A DNA stretch of 64,000 nt. Origin: CG1-02-35-72 sp045046885 (GTDB taxonomy: Bacteria > Bacteroidota > Bacteroidia > Flavobacteriales > Flavobacteriaceae). This document shows positions 8,371 to 16,945 of this stretch, one piece after another (the first letter of the stretch is position 1; each line of letters begins with the position of its first letter). The notes beneath the pieces were generated by a model. That model was not told the origin of the DNA and ran no database searches. It saw only the letters and a list, made by a program, of their open reading frames with translations. A program made the position numbers and the translations under genes. The DNA is taken from the NCBI GenBank assembly GCA_045046885.1, contig JASFYX010000004.1, positions 1 to 64,000 on the forward strand, read 5' to 3'.

Positions 8371-9069
8371 ATGAGTTTAAAAAAAGTAGCCATTTCACAA
8401 TCAAATTATATTCCCTGGAAAGGCTATTTTAATAGTATAAAAACGGTTGATGAATTTGTATTGTATGACGATATGCAATATACTAAAAGAGATTGGCGTA
8501 ATAGAAATAAAATTAAAACACCACATGGGCTTAAATGGCTCAGCATTCCTGTTGAAGTTAAAGGTAAATATTATCAAAAAATTAATGAAACCAAAATAAG
8601 TGATAAAAGCTGGAATACTAAACATTTAAATATTTTAAAAAACAATTATGCCAAAGCCAAGTGCTATAATGACGTTATCTATTTTATAGAAGAACTTTAT
8701 TGCACTGCTACACAAAATTACCTTTCTGAAATTAATTATCATTTTTTATATAAAATATGTAATTTTCTAGAAATTGATACAAAAATCAGTTTTTCTGGTG
8801 ATTATAAATTGCTAAAAGAGGGCAAGACAGAAAAACTAGTAGATTTATGTTTGCAGTTAAAAGCTTTTGAGTATTATACAGGTTCAGCTGCTAAAAATTA
8901 TATGGATGAATCGCTTTTTGAAAGGGAAAATATTGAGGTCTTTTATTTTGATTATTCAAATTATCCCGAATATTCGCAACTTTATGGTAAATTTGAACAT
9001 CAAGTTAGTATTTTAGATTTAATTTTTAATGAAGGAACAGATAGTCCCAAATATATTACCACTGTTTGA
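8371..9069 (+). CDS. WbqC family protein (copy 1)
   Basis: A 232-residue cytoplasmic protein of the WbqC family, found in many O-antigen and capsule clusters. Family features are SQSNYIPWKGYFN near the N terminus, YDDMQYTKRDWRNRNKIKTP, and the C-terminal YPEYSQLYGKFEHQVSILDLIF. In this copy the usual HQP motif is SQS (residues 9-11), which separates it from the second WbqC at 32512. The biochemical role is not settled; the family often sits beside amino-sugar aminotransferases. Here it starts a run of tailoring genes leading to an aminotransferase and an Arn-like lipid-linked sugar set. Its stop codon overlaps the next start by one base. Confidence 0.87.
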   Translation: MSLKKVAISQSNYIPWKGYFNSIKTVDEFVLYDDMQYTKRDWRNRNKIKTPHGLKWLSIPVEVKGKYYQKINETKISDKSWNTKHLNILKNNYAKAKCYNDVIYFIEELYCTATQNYLSEINYHFLYKICNFLEIDTKISFSGDYKLLKEGKTEKLVDLCLQLKAFEYYTGSAAKNYMDESLFERENIEVFYFDYSNYPEYSQLYGKFEHQVSILDLIFNEGTDSPKYITTV

Positions 9070-9695
9070 TGAGTAATAAGATTTTAAATAAGGTTAACAA
9101 TTATTATTCCACTAAAATAATAGAAAAAGGAATAAGTTCGGCAGGTGTAGATTGGAATTCTATTGACTCTCATTATTTAAGATTCAGTCAATTAACAAAA
9201 ATTATCGATAAAGATGAGCCGAATAAAATTCTTGACTATGGTTGCGGATATGGTGCTTTAATAGATTATTTAAAATGTAATAATTTTAAAAATTTTGAGT
9301 ACTTTGGCTTTGATATTTCCGAAGAGATGATAAAAAGAGCCCGTCAAAAATTTTCAGAAAAAAGAAACCATTTTGCCACCGATATAGATAAGTTAAATGA
9401 AAATACATTTGATTATTGTATTGCAAACGGCATATTTAATGTCAAATTAGAGTTTAGCAGCACAGAATGGCTTGATTATATTATTAAAACTTTAAATACT
9501 ATTAACTCTTTGACAAGTAAGGGATTCTCTTTCAATATATTGACAAAATATTCTGATAAGGAATTTATGAAAGATTATTTGTATTATGCAGATCCATTAT
9601 TCTTTTTTGATTATTGTAAAACCCATTTTTCAAAATATGTAACTTTGATACATGACTACCCTTTATATGAATTTTCTATTACCGTAAAAAAATAA
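9069..9695 (+). CDS. Class I SAM-dependent methyltransferase
   Basis: A 208-residue Rossmann methyltransferase. The SAM-binding motif I is ILDYGCGYGALIDYL (about residues 53-67), followed by the acidic strand end YFGFDISEEMIKRA, as in the Methyltransf_25/11 group. The substrate is unknown; position between WbqC and a TylF-like enzyme suggests a sugar nucleotide or a sugar substituent. The ATG at 9069 shares its first base with the WbqC stop (TGATG), which implies translational coupling. The preceding TTG codon is also in frame, but ATG is preferred. Confidence 0.83.
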   Translation: MSNKILNKVNNYYSTKIIEKGISSAGVDWNSIDSHYLRFSQLTKIIDKDEPNKILDYGCGYGALIDYLKCNNFKNFEYFGFDISEEMIKRARQKFSEKRNHFATDIDKLNENTFDYCIANGIFNVKLEFSSTEWLDYIIKTLNTINSLTSKGFSFNILTKYSDKEFMKDYLYYADPLFFFDYCKTHFSKYVTLIHDYPLYEFSITVKK

Positions 9696-9699
9696 AATT

Positions 9700-10470
9700 A
9701 TGAAAAATCACGAATCATCTGTAATAACATTATCAGATAAATTGGCTCTAAATGCTCGAAATGAGATTTTTGAAATAATGAATAACTATCCTTCAACAGA
9801 CGAAGAAAAGGAACGTTCGCTTGGGCTGTTTCTCAGAGGCTCATTAATGGCACGTATTTTTGGCACAAGAGAAGTCTATGAAAAAATTATCGATATACCA
9901 GGTTCTATAATCGACGTGGGTACTTGGCGTGGACAAACAGCTGTAATTTGTGAAAACTTAAGAGCTATTTTTGAACCTCTGCATCTCAATAGAAGAATAA
10001 TTGCTTTCGATACTTTTACAGGATATAAAGGCTTTTCAGAATCAGATAATGCAACCAGTTTACATAAAGATGGCACTTATTCTACCGGAGAAAATTATGA
10101 CGAATTGTTAAGTAAATTACTTGTTTTACATGAGCAAAGTAATGCTATGGGGCATAATTTTGGCAAGCATAAAGTCATAAAAGGCGATTGCTTAAAAACC
10201 ATACCTCAATTTTTTAATGATTATAAAAATGAGTTTGTAGCTTTAGCTTTTTTCGATGTTAACTCTATTAAGCCAACTCTTGAATCATTTAAAACAATAT
10301 ACAATAGACTGGTGCCGGGAGGAGTGGTCGCTTTTTGGCAATTATCTAGAGAAGGAGTAGTTATTCAAGCAGAAGGTCAGGTCTATGTAGAAGAAATATT
10401 AAATAATTACAAACACACTTTGCACAGATCGAAATTTTATCCCGGATTGTGTTATATCGTTAAAGAATAG
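9700..10470 (+). CDS. TylF/MycF-like methyltransferase
   Basis: A 256-residue protein with the TylF-type fold: IIDVGTWRGQTAVICENLR (about residues 68-86) resembles the SAM-binding motif, and RIIAFDTFTGYKGFSESD is the characteristic FDTFxGF segment. KVIKGDCLKTIP and FVALAFFDVNSIKPTLESF match the metal and substrate loop region, in which TylF enzymes have an Asp-rich D-x-D segment. Here the expected second Asp appears replaced in FFDVNSIKP, so catalysis as a metal-dependent O-methyltransferase is uncertain. Homologues in glycan clusters are often mislabelled as CoA-transferases. It sits in the tailoring run between a second methyltransferase and a flavoprotein. Confidence 0.75.
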   Translation: MKNHESSVITLSDKLALNARNEIFEIMNNYPSTDEEKERSLGLFLRGSLMARIFGTREVYEKIIDIPGSIIDVGTWRGQTAVICENLRAIFEPLHLNRRIIAFDTFTGYKGFSESDNATSLHKDGTYSTGENYDELLSKLLVLHEQSNAMGHNFGKHKVIKGDCLKTIPQFFNDYKNEFVALAFFDVNSIKPTLESFKTIYNRLVPGGVVAFWQLSREGVVIQAEGQVYVEEILNNYKHTLHRSKFYPGLCYIVKE

Positions 10471-10474
10471 TAAA

Positions 10475-11926
10475 ATGAAAACAGTTATTATAGGAAATGG
10501 TATAATTTCTTTAACTACAGCTCTTAGATTAGCGTTAAAAGCCAAAGATGGCGATAAAGTAGTTATTATTGGAAAAAAATCTAGACCAAATTCAGCTACA
10601 ACAGCGGCAGGAGCTATGCTAAACTCTTTTTGTGAAATAGAAGAAGATAGTTTTAAGACTGAAGAAGATAATGTACGTTTTGAGATGAGTTATGACGCCG
10701 GTAAAATGTGGCCCCAATTTATTTTAGATCACCTTGAAATAGCCATGAGTCATGGCTGTATGATTCCTGAATGTGAAAATTGTCAAGGCTCTACTGGAGC
10801 CTGTTTTGAATTGGGAACGTACTTAATAAATAATTGTTCGGCAGATGAGCTTGATGATGCTAATTACAATGCAGTAGTAAAAGCTTTAAATGATTTTTAC
10901 GAACCTTTTTCAGAAGTTGATCCCCAAGAAATACCCAATTACAATCCCCAGCCAAAACACAGAGCTAACAGAGCTATTTACATCCATAACGAAGGATGGT
11001 TAAATCCAAAATTGACTTTAGATTCTATTTTAGCCTCATTAAAAGGTTTTTCTTGTATTGAAATTGTCGATGATGAGGTAACGAAAATTAACGAAGAAGG
11101 AAAGCACATATTATCGGTAACCCTTAGTAATGGTGATGTTATTGAAGGTGACAGATTTTTATTAGCTGTAGGAGCGGCAGCCAGTACTTTAATTACTAAA
11201 AGTAATTTATCTATTACTATACCAAGAATTTTTAACGGAATAGGGGTTTCAATTCAGATAAAATCACCTCAGTATCCGCACAAAAAAGTTATCCGAACAC
11301 CTAATAGAGGTCTAGCTTGTGGTTTATATACGGTGCCTTTTTATACAAGTCCAAAAGTACCTTATAACGAAATTTTGATAGGTGCAAGTAATTTTGTAAC
11401 CCCTTTTGAATCTGAAGGAGCAAGGGTTGGATCCGTCCAAAACTTATTAAATGGTGCTATGGAGCAAATAAACACCAATTTTTACAAAGCAGAAATTACA
11501 GCTTTAAATGTAGGCTACAGACCGGTATGTGCCGATACTTATCCTGTTTTTGGTAAAACGTCCATCAGTAATTTTGTGGTATGTACAGGCACAAAAAGAG
11601 ATGGGTTTCACTTATCACCTTTACTTTCAGAACTCTTACAGAAATCATTAGACGGAGAGGAAATTGATTCAAAATATGATTGCTTTAAACCCGAAAGAAA
11701 TTTAATTAAGAATTACACACGTCAACAAGCCATAGAAACATCAGTAAAACATTTGATGAGTGCCTCTAATCAGCATGGGTATACACCATCTCACGATAAA
11801 TTAAATGATAAAATAAAACAAATGCACCGTGAAGATTTAGAAAAACTTCACGACAAAGTAGGAGCTTTTGATTGGGGAATTCCACCCGAACTTTTAGATT
11901 TATACCGTTATGGTCATATTTCATAA
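10475..11926 (+). CDS. FAD-dependent oxidoreductase, DAO family
   Basis: A 483-residue flavoprotein. The N-terminal dinucleotide-binding motif is VIIGNGIISLTTALRLAL (residues 4-21), with TTAAGAMLNSF as the second FAD contact typical of glycine-oxidase/DAO-like enzymes. Near the C terminus YRPVCADTYPVFGK and VVCTGTKRDGFHLSPLLSELL form the third FAD segment. There is an unusual Cys-containing insertion, CENCQGSTGACFELG, near residue 106, and a basic C-terminal extension after residue 400. Substrates of the family are amines or amino acids. Together with an aminotransferase, WbqC and two methyltransferases it may help build an unusual N-linked substituent on a sugar; that is inference only. Confidence 0.82.
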   Translation: MKTVIIGNGIISLTTALRLALKAKDGDKVVIIGKKSRPNSATTAAGAMLNSFCEIEEDSFKTEEDNVRFEMSYDAGKMWPQFILDHLEIAMSHGCMIPECENCQGSTGACFELGTYLINNCSADELDDANYNAVVKALNDFYEPFSEVDPQEIPNYNPQPKHRANRAIYIHNEGWLNPKLTLDSILASLKGFSCIEIVDDEVTKINEEGKHILSVTLSNGDVIEGDRFLLAVGAAASTLITKSNLSITIPRIFNGIGVSIQIKSPQYPHKKVIRTPNRGLACGLYTVPFYTSPKVPYNEILIGASNFVTPFESEGARVGSVQNLLNGAMEQINTNFYKAEITALNVGYRPVCADTYPVFGKTSISNFVVCTGTKRDGFHLSPLLSELLQKSLDGEEIDSKYDCFKPERNLIKNYTRQQAIETSVKHLMSASNQHGYTPSHDKLNDKIKQMHREDLEKLHDKVGAFDWGIPPELLDLYRYGHIS

Positions 11927-11941
11927 CTTAATAGTAAGATA

Positions 11942-12859
11942 ATGATAAAATTAAGTGTTGTAACCACTTTGTATAATTCAGATAAATTCATTTTAGAGTT
12001 TGTCGATAGAATTACATCTTCTGTTAAAAAACTTAAATTAGATTTTGAAATTATTTTTGTCGATGATGGGTCTCTTGATAATAGTGCGAGTGTAGTTGAA
12101 AGTTTAGCAAAAAGTAAAACACATATTAAACTTATAAAATTTTCAAGAAATTATGGACATCATATAGCTATGGTGGCAGGTTTAGAAAAGGCTCAAGGAA
12201 ACTATGTTTTTTTAATTGACGTTGATTTAGAGGAAGAACCGGAATTATTAGTAGATTTTTACAATAGAATAACAAAAACAAAAGACGATTTAATTTATGG
12301 TATTCAAACAAAGCGCAATAAAGACAGGATATTAGGTATTCTTTTTTGGAAAATTTTGAACCTCTTTACAGGGTTAGATTTGAGTACAAATCCTTGTACT
12401 GTTAGAATAATGTCTTATGATTTTGTGCAAAAATTGAAAGAATTTCCACAAAAAGATTTTTTTCTGGGAGAGTTGTCTAGTTATATCGGGCTTAAACAAT
12501 CTACAATAAATGTAAAGAAACTTTATAAAGGACATTCTTCTTACAGCTTTTTAAAAAAATATACCCTTCTTTTTAATATGCTATTTACAAATGTAAATAA
12601 CCTTTGGGTAAGGCTTTCGTTTTTTGCGGCACTCATGTCAATATTGTCGTTTCTTTTTGTTGTGGGATTGTTAATTAGTTATTTACTGGGTAAGACTTAT
12701 TTAAGCGGATGGTTATCACTTATGGTAGTTATTACATTTTTTGCTTCAATTAACTTTTTCTTTTTTGGCGCAATTCTGCAATTTATGTCTAAAGTTTTAG
12801 AAGAAACAAGGTCAAAACCTAGATTTATAATAGAAAAAACTATCAATTTTGATAACTGA
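11942..12859 (+). CDS. GT2 polyprenyl-phosphate glycosyltransferase (ArnC/DPM1-like)
   Basis: A 305-residue family 2 glycosyltransferase anchored by two C-terminal membrane helices (about residues 222-248 and 256-280). The catalytic domain shows IIFVDDGSLDNS (Asp41, Asp42), FSRNYGHHIAMVAGLEKA and LIDVDLEEEPELL, the motif arrangement of DPM1/ArnC/GtrB enzymes that move a sugar from a nucleotide to undecaprenyl phosphate. It is followed by paired four-helix EamA-like proteins, an aminotransferase and a GT-C enzyme, the same functional set as ArnC, ArnE/F, ArnB and ArnT. I therefore expect it to make an undecaprenyl-phosphate-linked amino sugar at the cytoplasmic face. Confidence 0.92.
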   Translation: MIKLSVVTTLYNSDKFILEFVDRITSSVKKLKLDFEIIFVDDGSLDNSASVVESLAKSKTHIKLIKFSRNYGHHIAMVAGLEKAQGNYVFLIDVDLEEEPELLVDFYNRITKTKDDLIYGIQTKRNKDRILGILFWKILNLFTGLDLSTNPCTVRIMSYDFVQKLKEFPQKDFFLGELSSYIGLKQSTINVKKLYKGHSSYSFLKKYTLLFNMLFTNVNNLWVRLSFFAALMSILSFLFVVGLLISYLLGKTYLSGWLSLMVVITFFASINFFFFGAILQFMSKVLEETRSKPRFIIEKTINFDN

Positions 12860-12889
12860 AATTCTTTATTGAAAAGATAAAATAGATAT

Positions 12890-13228
12890 ATGATTTTTTT
12901 GATAATTTTTATTGTTCTAACTATTATTTCACAGGTGATACTAAAGACGGAATCTATCAAAAAATCGAGTGCTACTACCAAAAATTATTTGAAATTCATG
13001 CTTTTGAATCCTAAAATAATGTTGGCTTATTGCATTAGTTTATTTAATATTTTTATTTGGATTTTTGCTCTGACAAAATTGTCATTATTAACAGCTTTTA
13101 TGTTTACAAGCGTAATCTATGTTTTAATGTTACTTGTAGATTTTATATTTTTTAAAGAGCAAATAAATTATATCAGGTTGATAGGAGGCTTTTCTATTTC
13201 AATTGGGTTAATAATCTCAATAATTTAA
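12890..13228 (+). CDS. Four-helix EamA/SMR-like membrane protein, ArnE-like subunit
   Basis: A 112-residue protein made almost wholly of four hydrophobic segments (about residues 2-20, 37-58, 62-82, 92-112), the size and topology of ArnE/ArnF and small multidrug-resistance proteins. It has a short loop KTESIKKSS after helix 1 and FFKEQINYIRLIGG before helix 4, as in half-EamA domains. In the Arn system two such proteins work as a heterodimer that flips undecaprenyl-phosphate-sugar. The next gene encodes a second, different four-helix protein, and the preceding gene an ArnC-like enzyme. Family-level homology is weak at this length; the context supports the call. Confidence 0.78.
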   Translation: MIFLIIFIVLTIISQVILKTESIKKSSATTKNYLKFMLLNPKIMLAYCISLFNIFIWIFALTKLSLLTAFMFTSVIYVLMLLVDFIFFKEQINYIRLIGGFSISIGLIISII

Positions 13229-13234
13229 AACACA

Positions 13235-13636
13235 ATGAAAAAATCGTATATATATTTGATATTCTGCGTGTTGACAAATTTTTTTATTCAGATTTTATTC
13301 GATAAAGTGGCTAAAAGTATGACGGGTGTTGCGTTAAGTACTTCTAATACAACTGAAATTATAAATATTTTAGTTAGCAATCCATATTTTTGGTTGTCTA
13401 TTGTTATTTTTGTATTATCGGCTATATTTTGGTTATTAGGTATAAAAAAAGTGCCATTGTCTAATGCTTATGCCATTACGAGTTTAAATTATATTTTTGT
13501 ATCGATTTATGCAGTGTTGTTTTTAAAAGAAATACTATCATTTCAAAAAATAATAGCAGTCGTATTGGTAATTTTAGGTGTTTATCTTATGGCATTAGGT
13601 TCTAAGAAAACTTCTTTAAAAGTTAAAACATTTTAA
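13235..13636 (+). CDS. Four-helix EamA/SMR-like membrane protein, ArnF-like subunit
   Basis: A 133-residue partner of the preceding protein, 6 nt downstream. Four hydrophobic segments are visible (about residues 4-21, 50-70, 76-98, 104-123). SNAYAITSLNYIFVSIYAVLF followed by KEILSFQKIIAVVLVILGV closely follows the EamA half-domain pattern, with helix-3 to helix-4 loop Leu-Lys-Glu. It differs clearly in sequence from the 112-residue neighbour, which fits a heterodimeric flippase. Predicted role: moving the polyprenyl-phosphate-linked sugar across the inner membrane for use by the GT-C enzyme at 14761. Confidence 0.8.
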   Translation: MKKSYIYLIFCVLTNFFIQILFDKVAKSMTGVALSTSNTTEIINILVSNPYFWLSIVIFVLSAIFWLLGIKKVPLSNAYAITSLNYIFVSIYAVLFLKEILSFQKIIAVVLVILGVYLMALGSKKTSLKVKTF

Positions 13637-13637
13637 T

Positions 13638-14777
13638 TTGGGAATAATTGGCTTCAATAAGCCCTATTTAACAGGGAACGAAACAAAATATATAGAACAG
13701 GCTGTTGCCAGTGGTAAAATTTCGGGTAACGGTGTTTTTACTCAAAAATGTCAACAATTTTTTGAAGAGAAATACGGCATAAAAAAAGCTCTTTTAACAA
13801 CAAGTTGTACAGATGCTTTAGAGATGTGTGCTATTTTGTTAGATATAAAAGAAGAAGACGAAATTATTATGCCTTCGTACACTTTTGTATCTACAGCTAA
13901 TGCTTTTGTATTACGTGGAGCTAAAATTGTATTTGCAGATTCTTCTAATCAGCATCCAAATATTGACATCTCAAAAATTGAAGGACTTATTACACCTAAA
14001 ACAAAGGCCATTGTAGTAGTGCACTATGCGGGGATAGCTTGTGATATGGATACGGTAATGGCTTTAGCCGATAAATACAAGCTTTTTGTTGTTGAAGATG
14101 CAGCCCAAGCCATTGATTCTTACTATAAAGACAGACCCTTAGGAAGCATCGGACATTTAGCAACATTCTCTTTTCACGAAACCAAAAATATTATCGCCGG
14201 AGAAGGTGGTTTATTGGCTGTTAACGATGAACAATTTATGAATAGAGCCGAAATAATTTGGGAAAAGGGTACCAACCGCTCTGCCTTTTTTAGAGGAGAG
14301 GTTGATAAATATGGATGGATAGATATAGGTTCATCATTCTTACCTTCAGATGTAACAGCTGCTTTTTTGTGGGCGCAATTAGAAAATATCAAAGATATTC
14401 AAACAAAACGGAAATCAATTTGGTATAACTATTTCAATGAACTGCAATCTTTAGAAAAAAAAGGTAAAATTAAATTACCTTTTATACCTGAATTCGCTAC
14501 AAATAACGCTCATATTTTTTATATCATTTGTAATGATTTAAAAGAAAGAACTGCCTTAATAGCCCATCTTAAAAGCTATAAAGTAAGTGCTGTTTTTCAT
14601 TATTTGCCGTTACATAAAAGTCCTTTTTACAACTCAAAGTACACGGGGAAACCACTTTTAGATTCTGAAAAATTTTCTGATAATCTATTGAGATTACCAA
14701 TGTATTACGAGCTAACAGTAATAGATCAAAATAAGATAATACAATTAATATCAGCTTTTTATGAAAAAAATATATAA
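13638..14777 (+). CDS. DegT-family sugar aminotransferase (WecE/RffA-like)
   Basis: A 379-residue PLP enzyme that converts a 4-keto-6-deoxy nucleotide sugar to the 4-amino sugar, as WecE/RffA does with dTDP-4-keto-6-deoxyglucose. It starts GIIGFNKPYLTGNETKYIEQ, has TTSCTDALEMCAILL, the PLP-phosphate and ring contacts VEDAAQAIDSYY, and the Schiff-base Lys183 in FSFHETKNIIAGEGG, a pattern close to WecE. The start is TTG at 13638; the next in-frame ATG is far inside the fold. No matching 4,6-dehydratase or RmlA/RmlB is in the window, so the keto-sugar must come from elsewhere in the genome. Its last 17 nt overlap the GT-C gene. Confidence 0.92.
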   Translation: MGIIGFNKPYLTGNETKYIEQAVASGKISGNGVFTQKCQQFFEEKYGIKKALLTTSCTDALEMCAILLDIKEEDEIIMPSYTFVSTANAFVLRGAKIVFADSSNQHPNIDISKIEGLITPKTKAIVVVHYAGIACDMDTVMALADKYKLFVVEDAAQAIDSYYKDRPLGSIGHLATFSFHETKNIIAGEGGLLAVNDEQFMNRAEIIWEKGTNRSAFFRGEVDKYGWIDIGSSFLPSDVTAAFLWAQLENIKDIQTKRKSIWYNYFNELQSLEKKGKIKLPFIPEFATNNAHIFYIICNDLKERTALIAHLKSYKVSAVFHYLPLHKSPFYNSKYTGKPLLDSEKFSDNLLRLPMYYELTVIDQNKIIQLISAFYEKNI

Positions 14778-16068
14778 GCCGATAACAAAGATTAATTTTT
14801 ATATAACAGGTTTGGTATTGTCTCTTTATGCCATTATCAGATTTCGTATAGTTTTTTTAAGGGTGACACCAAAAGGAGATGAAAGGAGTTTCTTATCGGT
14901 CTTCAATATAGTCATCAATAAAGGGTTTTACGAAGCTAATGTAGCTGGTAATTCTACACCCTTTAATTTTGTAGCATATTTGTTTTACAAAATAACGTCT
15001 AACGGTCTTATAAGTTTACGACTCACTAGTTTGTTTTTCGGAATATTATCTTTAGTTTTTTTATGGATATTTTATAAAAAGTATTTCAAAATACCACAAG
15101 ATTACAGATTTACAGCTTTTCTTACAGCTGTAAATACTATGGTTATAATGAGTTGGGTTTTTACGGGTATTAACGATATTATTTTGGCCTTTTTAACAGT
15201 ACTGCTTTTTATGATTATTTTTAGAATAAAGAATGACCAAAAAGAATCTCATTATTCCTATTTATATATCGGATTAATAATAGCTTTTATGTTATTAACA
15301 CGAAAAATGAGTCTTTTATTTTTACCTTCTGTTTTTGTTGTTTTGATAAGTATTTTATATTTAAAAAATACTTTATTTAAGGCAGCATTGAAAAAGATAA
15401 TATTGGTTTCCGCATCCTTTTTAATAATTGTAATAGCATTTAACATACCCTCTTTAATAGAAAAAGGACACCTTTCTTTTCATGAAAAGAAATTACCGTC
15501 AGAAAAAGTAAATTGGTCGCAATTACAGTACCTAACAGCAATAAGGGAAGAGCAGGGAAGTTTGTCTTACGGAAAACACGCTTCAATTGATGAAGTAATT
15601 CAATACTTAAATGAAAATGGAGAAAATTCTTTACCCAAAACTTTAACAGCTTCAATTTTTTTTGATTTTGCTAGGACAACTCGTGAATTTTTTAACGATT
15701 TATTTTATCAGATTAAACCTTTTACAAGATTACTTGGTTTTATCTTTTTAACTAATTTATTGTTATTGATACGCTACTTTTTTAAGCGAAAATTTATCGT
15801 GAAAAATATTTTAAATCAGCCTATTATATTATTTTCTATAATATACATGTCGATTGTTTGTTTTATAGTTATAACCTATGTTGAAACAAGGTGGTTTTCT
15901 AATATTTTATTATTGTTACCTATTGTATTAGCCGAGAGAACTTATAAATTTATAAAAGAAAACAACTTGGGTGAAAAATTTGATTTTATTATGATTAATT
16001 TGCAACTCTTAAGTTTGACTGTTATGAGTTTGCCTTATTTAATTAAAAATATAGGAATACTGTTTTAG
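14761..16068 (+). CDS. GT-C membrane glycosyltransferase (ArnT/PMT-like)
   Basis: A 435-residue polytopic protein with about ten hydrophobic segments. In the first extracytoplasmic loop it has VTPKGDERSFLS, the Asp-Glu motif typical of GT-C enzymes of the ArnT/PMT/GT39-GT83 type, followed by NSTPFNFVAYLF at the position of the usual K-P-P-L segment. It is about 100 residues shorter than ArnT and lacks an obvious C-terminal periplasmic domain. GT-C enzymes use polyprenyl-phosphate sugars on the periplasmic face. Following an ArnC-like, two ArnE/F-like and a WecE-like gene, it most likely attaches the lipid-linked amino sugar to the polysaccharide or another envelope acceptor. Confidence 0.77.
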   Translation: MKKIYKPITKINFYITGLVLSLYAIIRFRIVFLRVTPKGDERSFLSVFNIVINKGFYEANVAGNSTPFNFVAYLFYKITSNGLISLRLTSLFFGILSLVFLWIFYKKYFKIPQDYRFTAFLTAVNTMVIMSWVFTGINDIILAFLTVLLFMIIFRIKNDQKESHYSYLYIGLIIAFMLLTRKMSLLFLPSVFVVLISILYLKNTLFKAALKKIILVSASFLIIVIAFNIPSLIEKGHLSFHEKKLPSEKVNWSQLQYLTAIREEQGSLSYGKHASIDEVIQYLNENGENSLPKTLTASIFFDFARTTREFFNDLFYQIKPFTRLLGFIFLTNLLLLIRYFFKRKFIVKNILNQPIILFSIIYMSIVCFIVITYVETRWFSNILLLLPIVLAERTYKFIKENNLGEKFDFIMINLQLLSLTVMSLPYLIKNIGILF

Positions 16069-16084
16069 CAATTAAAAAGATAAA

Positions 16085-16942
16085 ATGAGTAGTAAGAATA
16101 ATAACGAATGGCTTTTTGAAATCAAACCTAAAAGCAGTGTGCTTCAGCTTAACTTAAAAGAAGTTTGGCAGTACCGCGATTTACTCTTGTTGTTTGTTAA
16201 AAGAGATGTGGTTACGCTCTATAAACAAACAGTTTTAGGTCCACTTTGGTACCTTATTCAGCCTTTGATAACCTCGGTTATTTTTACCTTGATTTTTAAC
16301 AATATAGCCAATATTTCTACGGGAACAATTCCGCCTTTTTTGTTTAATCTGGCTGGCGTTACTACGTGGAATTATTTTAAAGAGTGCTTAACGGCCACAT
16401 CAGATACCTTTAAAAAGAATGAGGCTATTTTTGGTAAAGTATATTTCCCAAGAATTATCATGCCACTTTCTATTATTGTATCAAATCTTATTAAATTCGG
16501 AATACAATTACTCATTTTAATCATTTTTTATATTTATTTTGTTTTAACGGGATATCATTTAACACCAAATATATATATCGTTTTATTTCCTGTTTTGGTG
16601 TTGTTTATGGGGATGCTGGGTTTAGGTTTGGGTATGATAATATCGTCAATGGTTACAAAATACCGCGATTTGACTTTTTTAGTCAGTTTTGGGGTGCAGT
16701 TACTGATGTATGTATCGTTAGTGGTATTACCTTTGTCTTTATTTCAAGAAAAAGGCTATGAATGGGTTGTTAAGTACAATCCTATGGCATATATAATAGA
16801 ATCTGCTAGGTTTATGTTATTAAGCGAGGGAAGGGTCTCTGTGTTTGGAATTGTTTATACCTGTGTAATAACATTAATTATATTATTAATGGGAATCATT
16901 ATTTTTAACAAAACAGAAAAGAGTTTTATAGATACCATTTAA
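16085..16942 (+). CDS. wzm: ABC-2 type polysaccharide exporter permease (Wzm)
   Basis: A 285-residue membrane protein with six predicted helices. It begins with the amphipathic LKEVWQYRDLLLLFVKRDVVTLYKQT and then GPLWYLIQPL, the conserved N-terminal signature of Wzm/TagG/KpsM permeases; the C-terminal part has YNPMAYIIESARFMLL. With the ATPase encoded 3 nt downstream it forms the inner-membrane exporter of a finished, undecaprenyl-diphosphate-linked glycan. The presence of an ABC exporter together with OPX and Wzc-like proteins and an O-antigen ligase-like gene makes the export route mixed in appearance. Confidence 0.94.
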   Translation: MSSKNNNEWLFEIKPKSSVLQLNLKEVWQYRDLLLLFVKRDVVTLYKQTVLGPLWYLIQPLITSVIFTLIFNNIANISTGTIPPFLFNLAGVTTWNYFKECLTATSDTFKKNEAIFGKVYFPRIIMPLSIIVSNLIKFGIQLLILIIFYIYFVLTGYHLTPNIYIVLFPVLVLFMGMLGLGLGMIISSMVTKYRDLTFLVSFGVQLLMYVSLVVLPLSLFQEKGYEWVVKYNPMAYIIESARFMLLSEGRVSVFGIVYTCVITLIILLMGIIIFNKTEKSFIDTI

Positions 16943-16945
16943 TTT

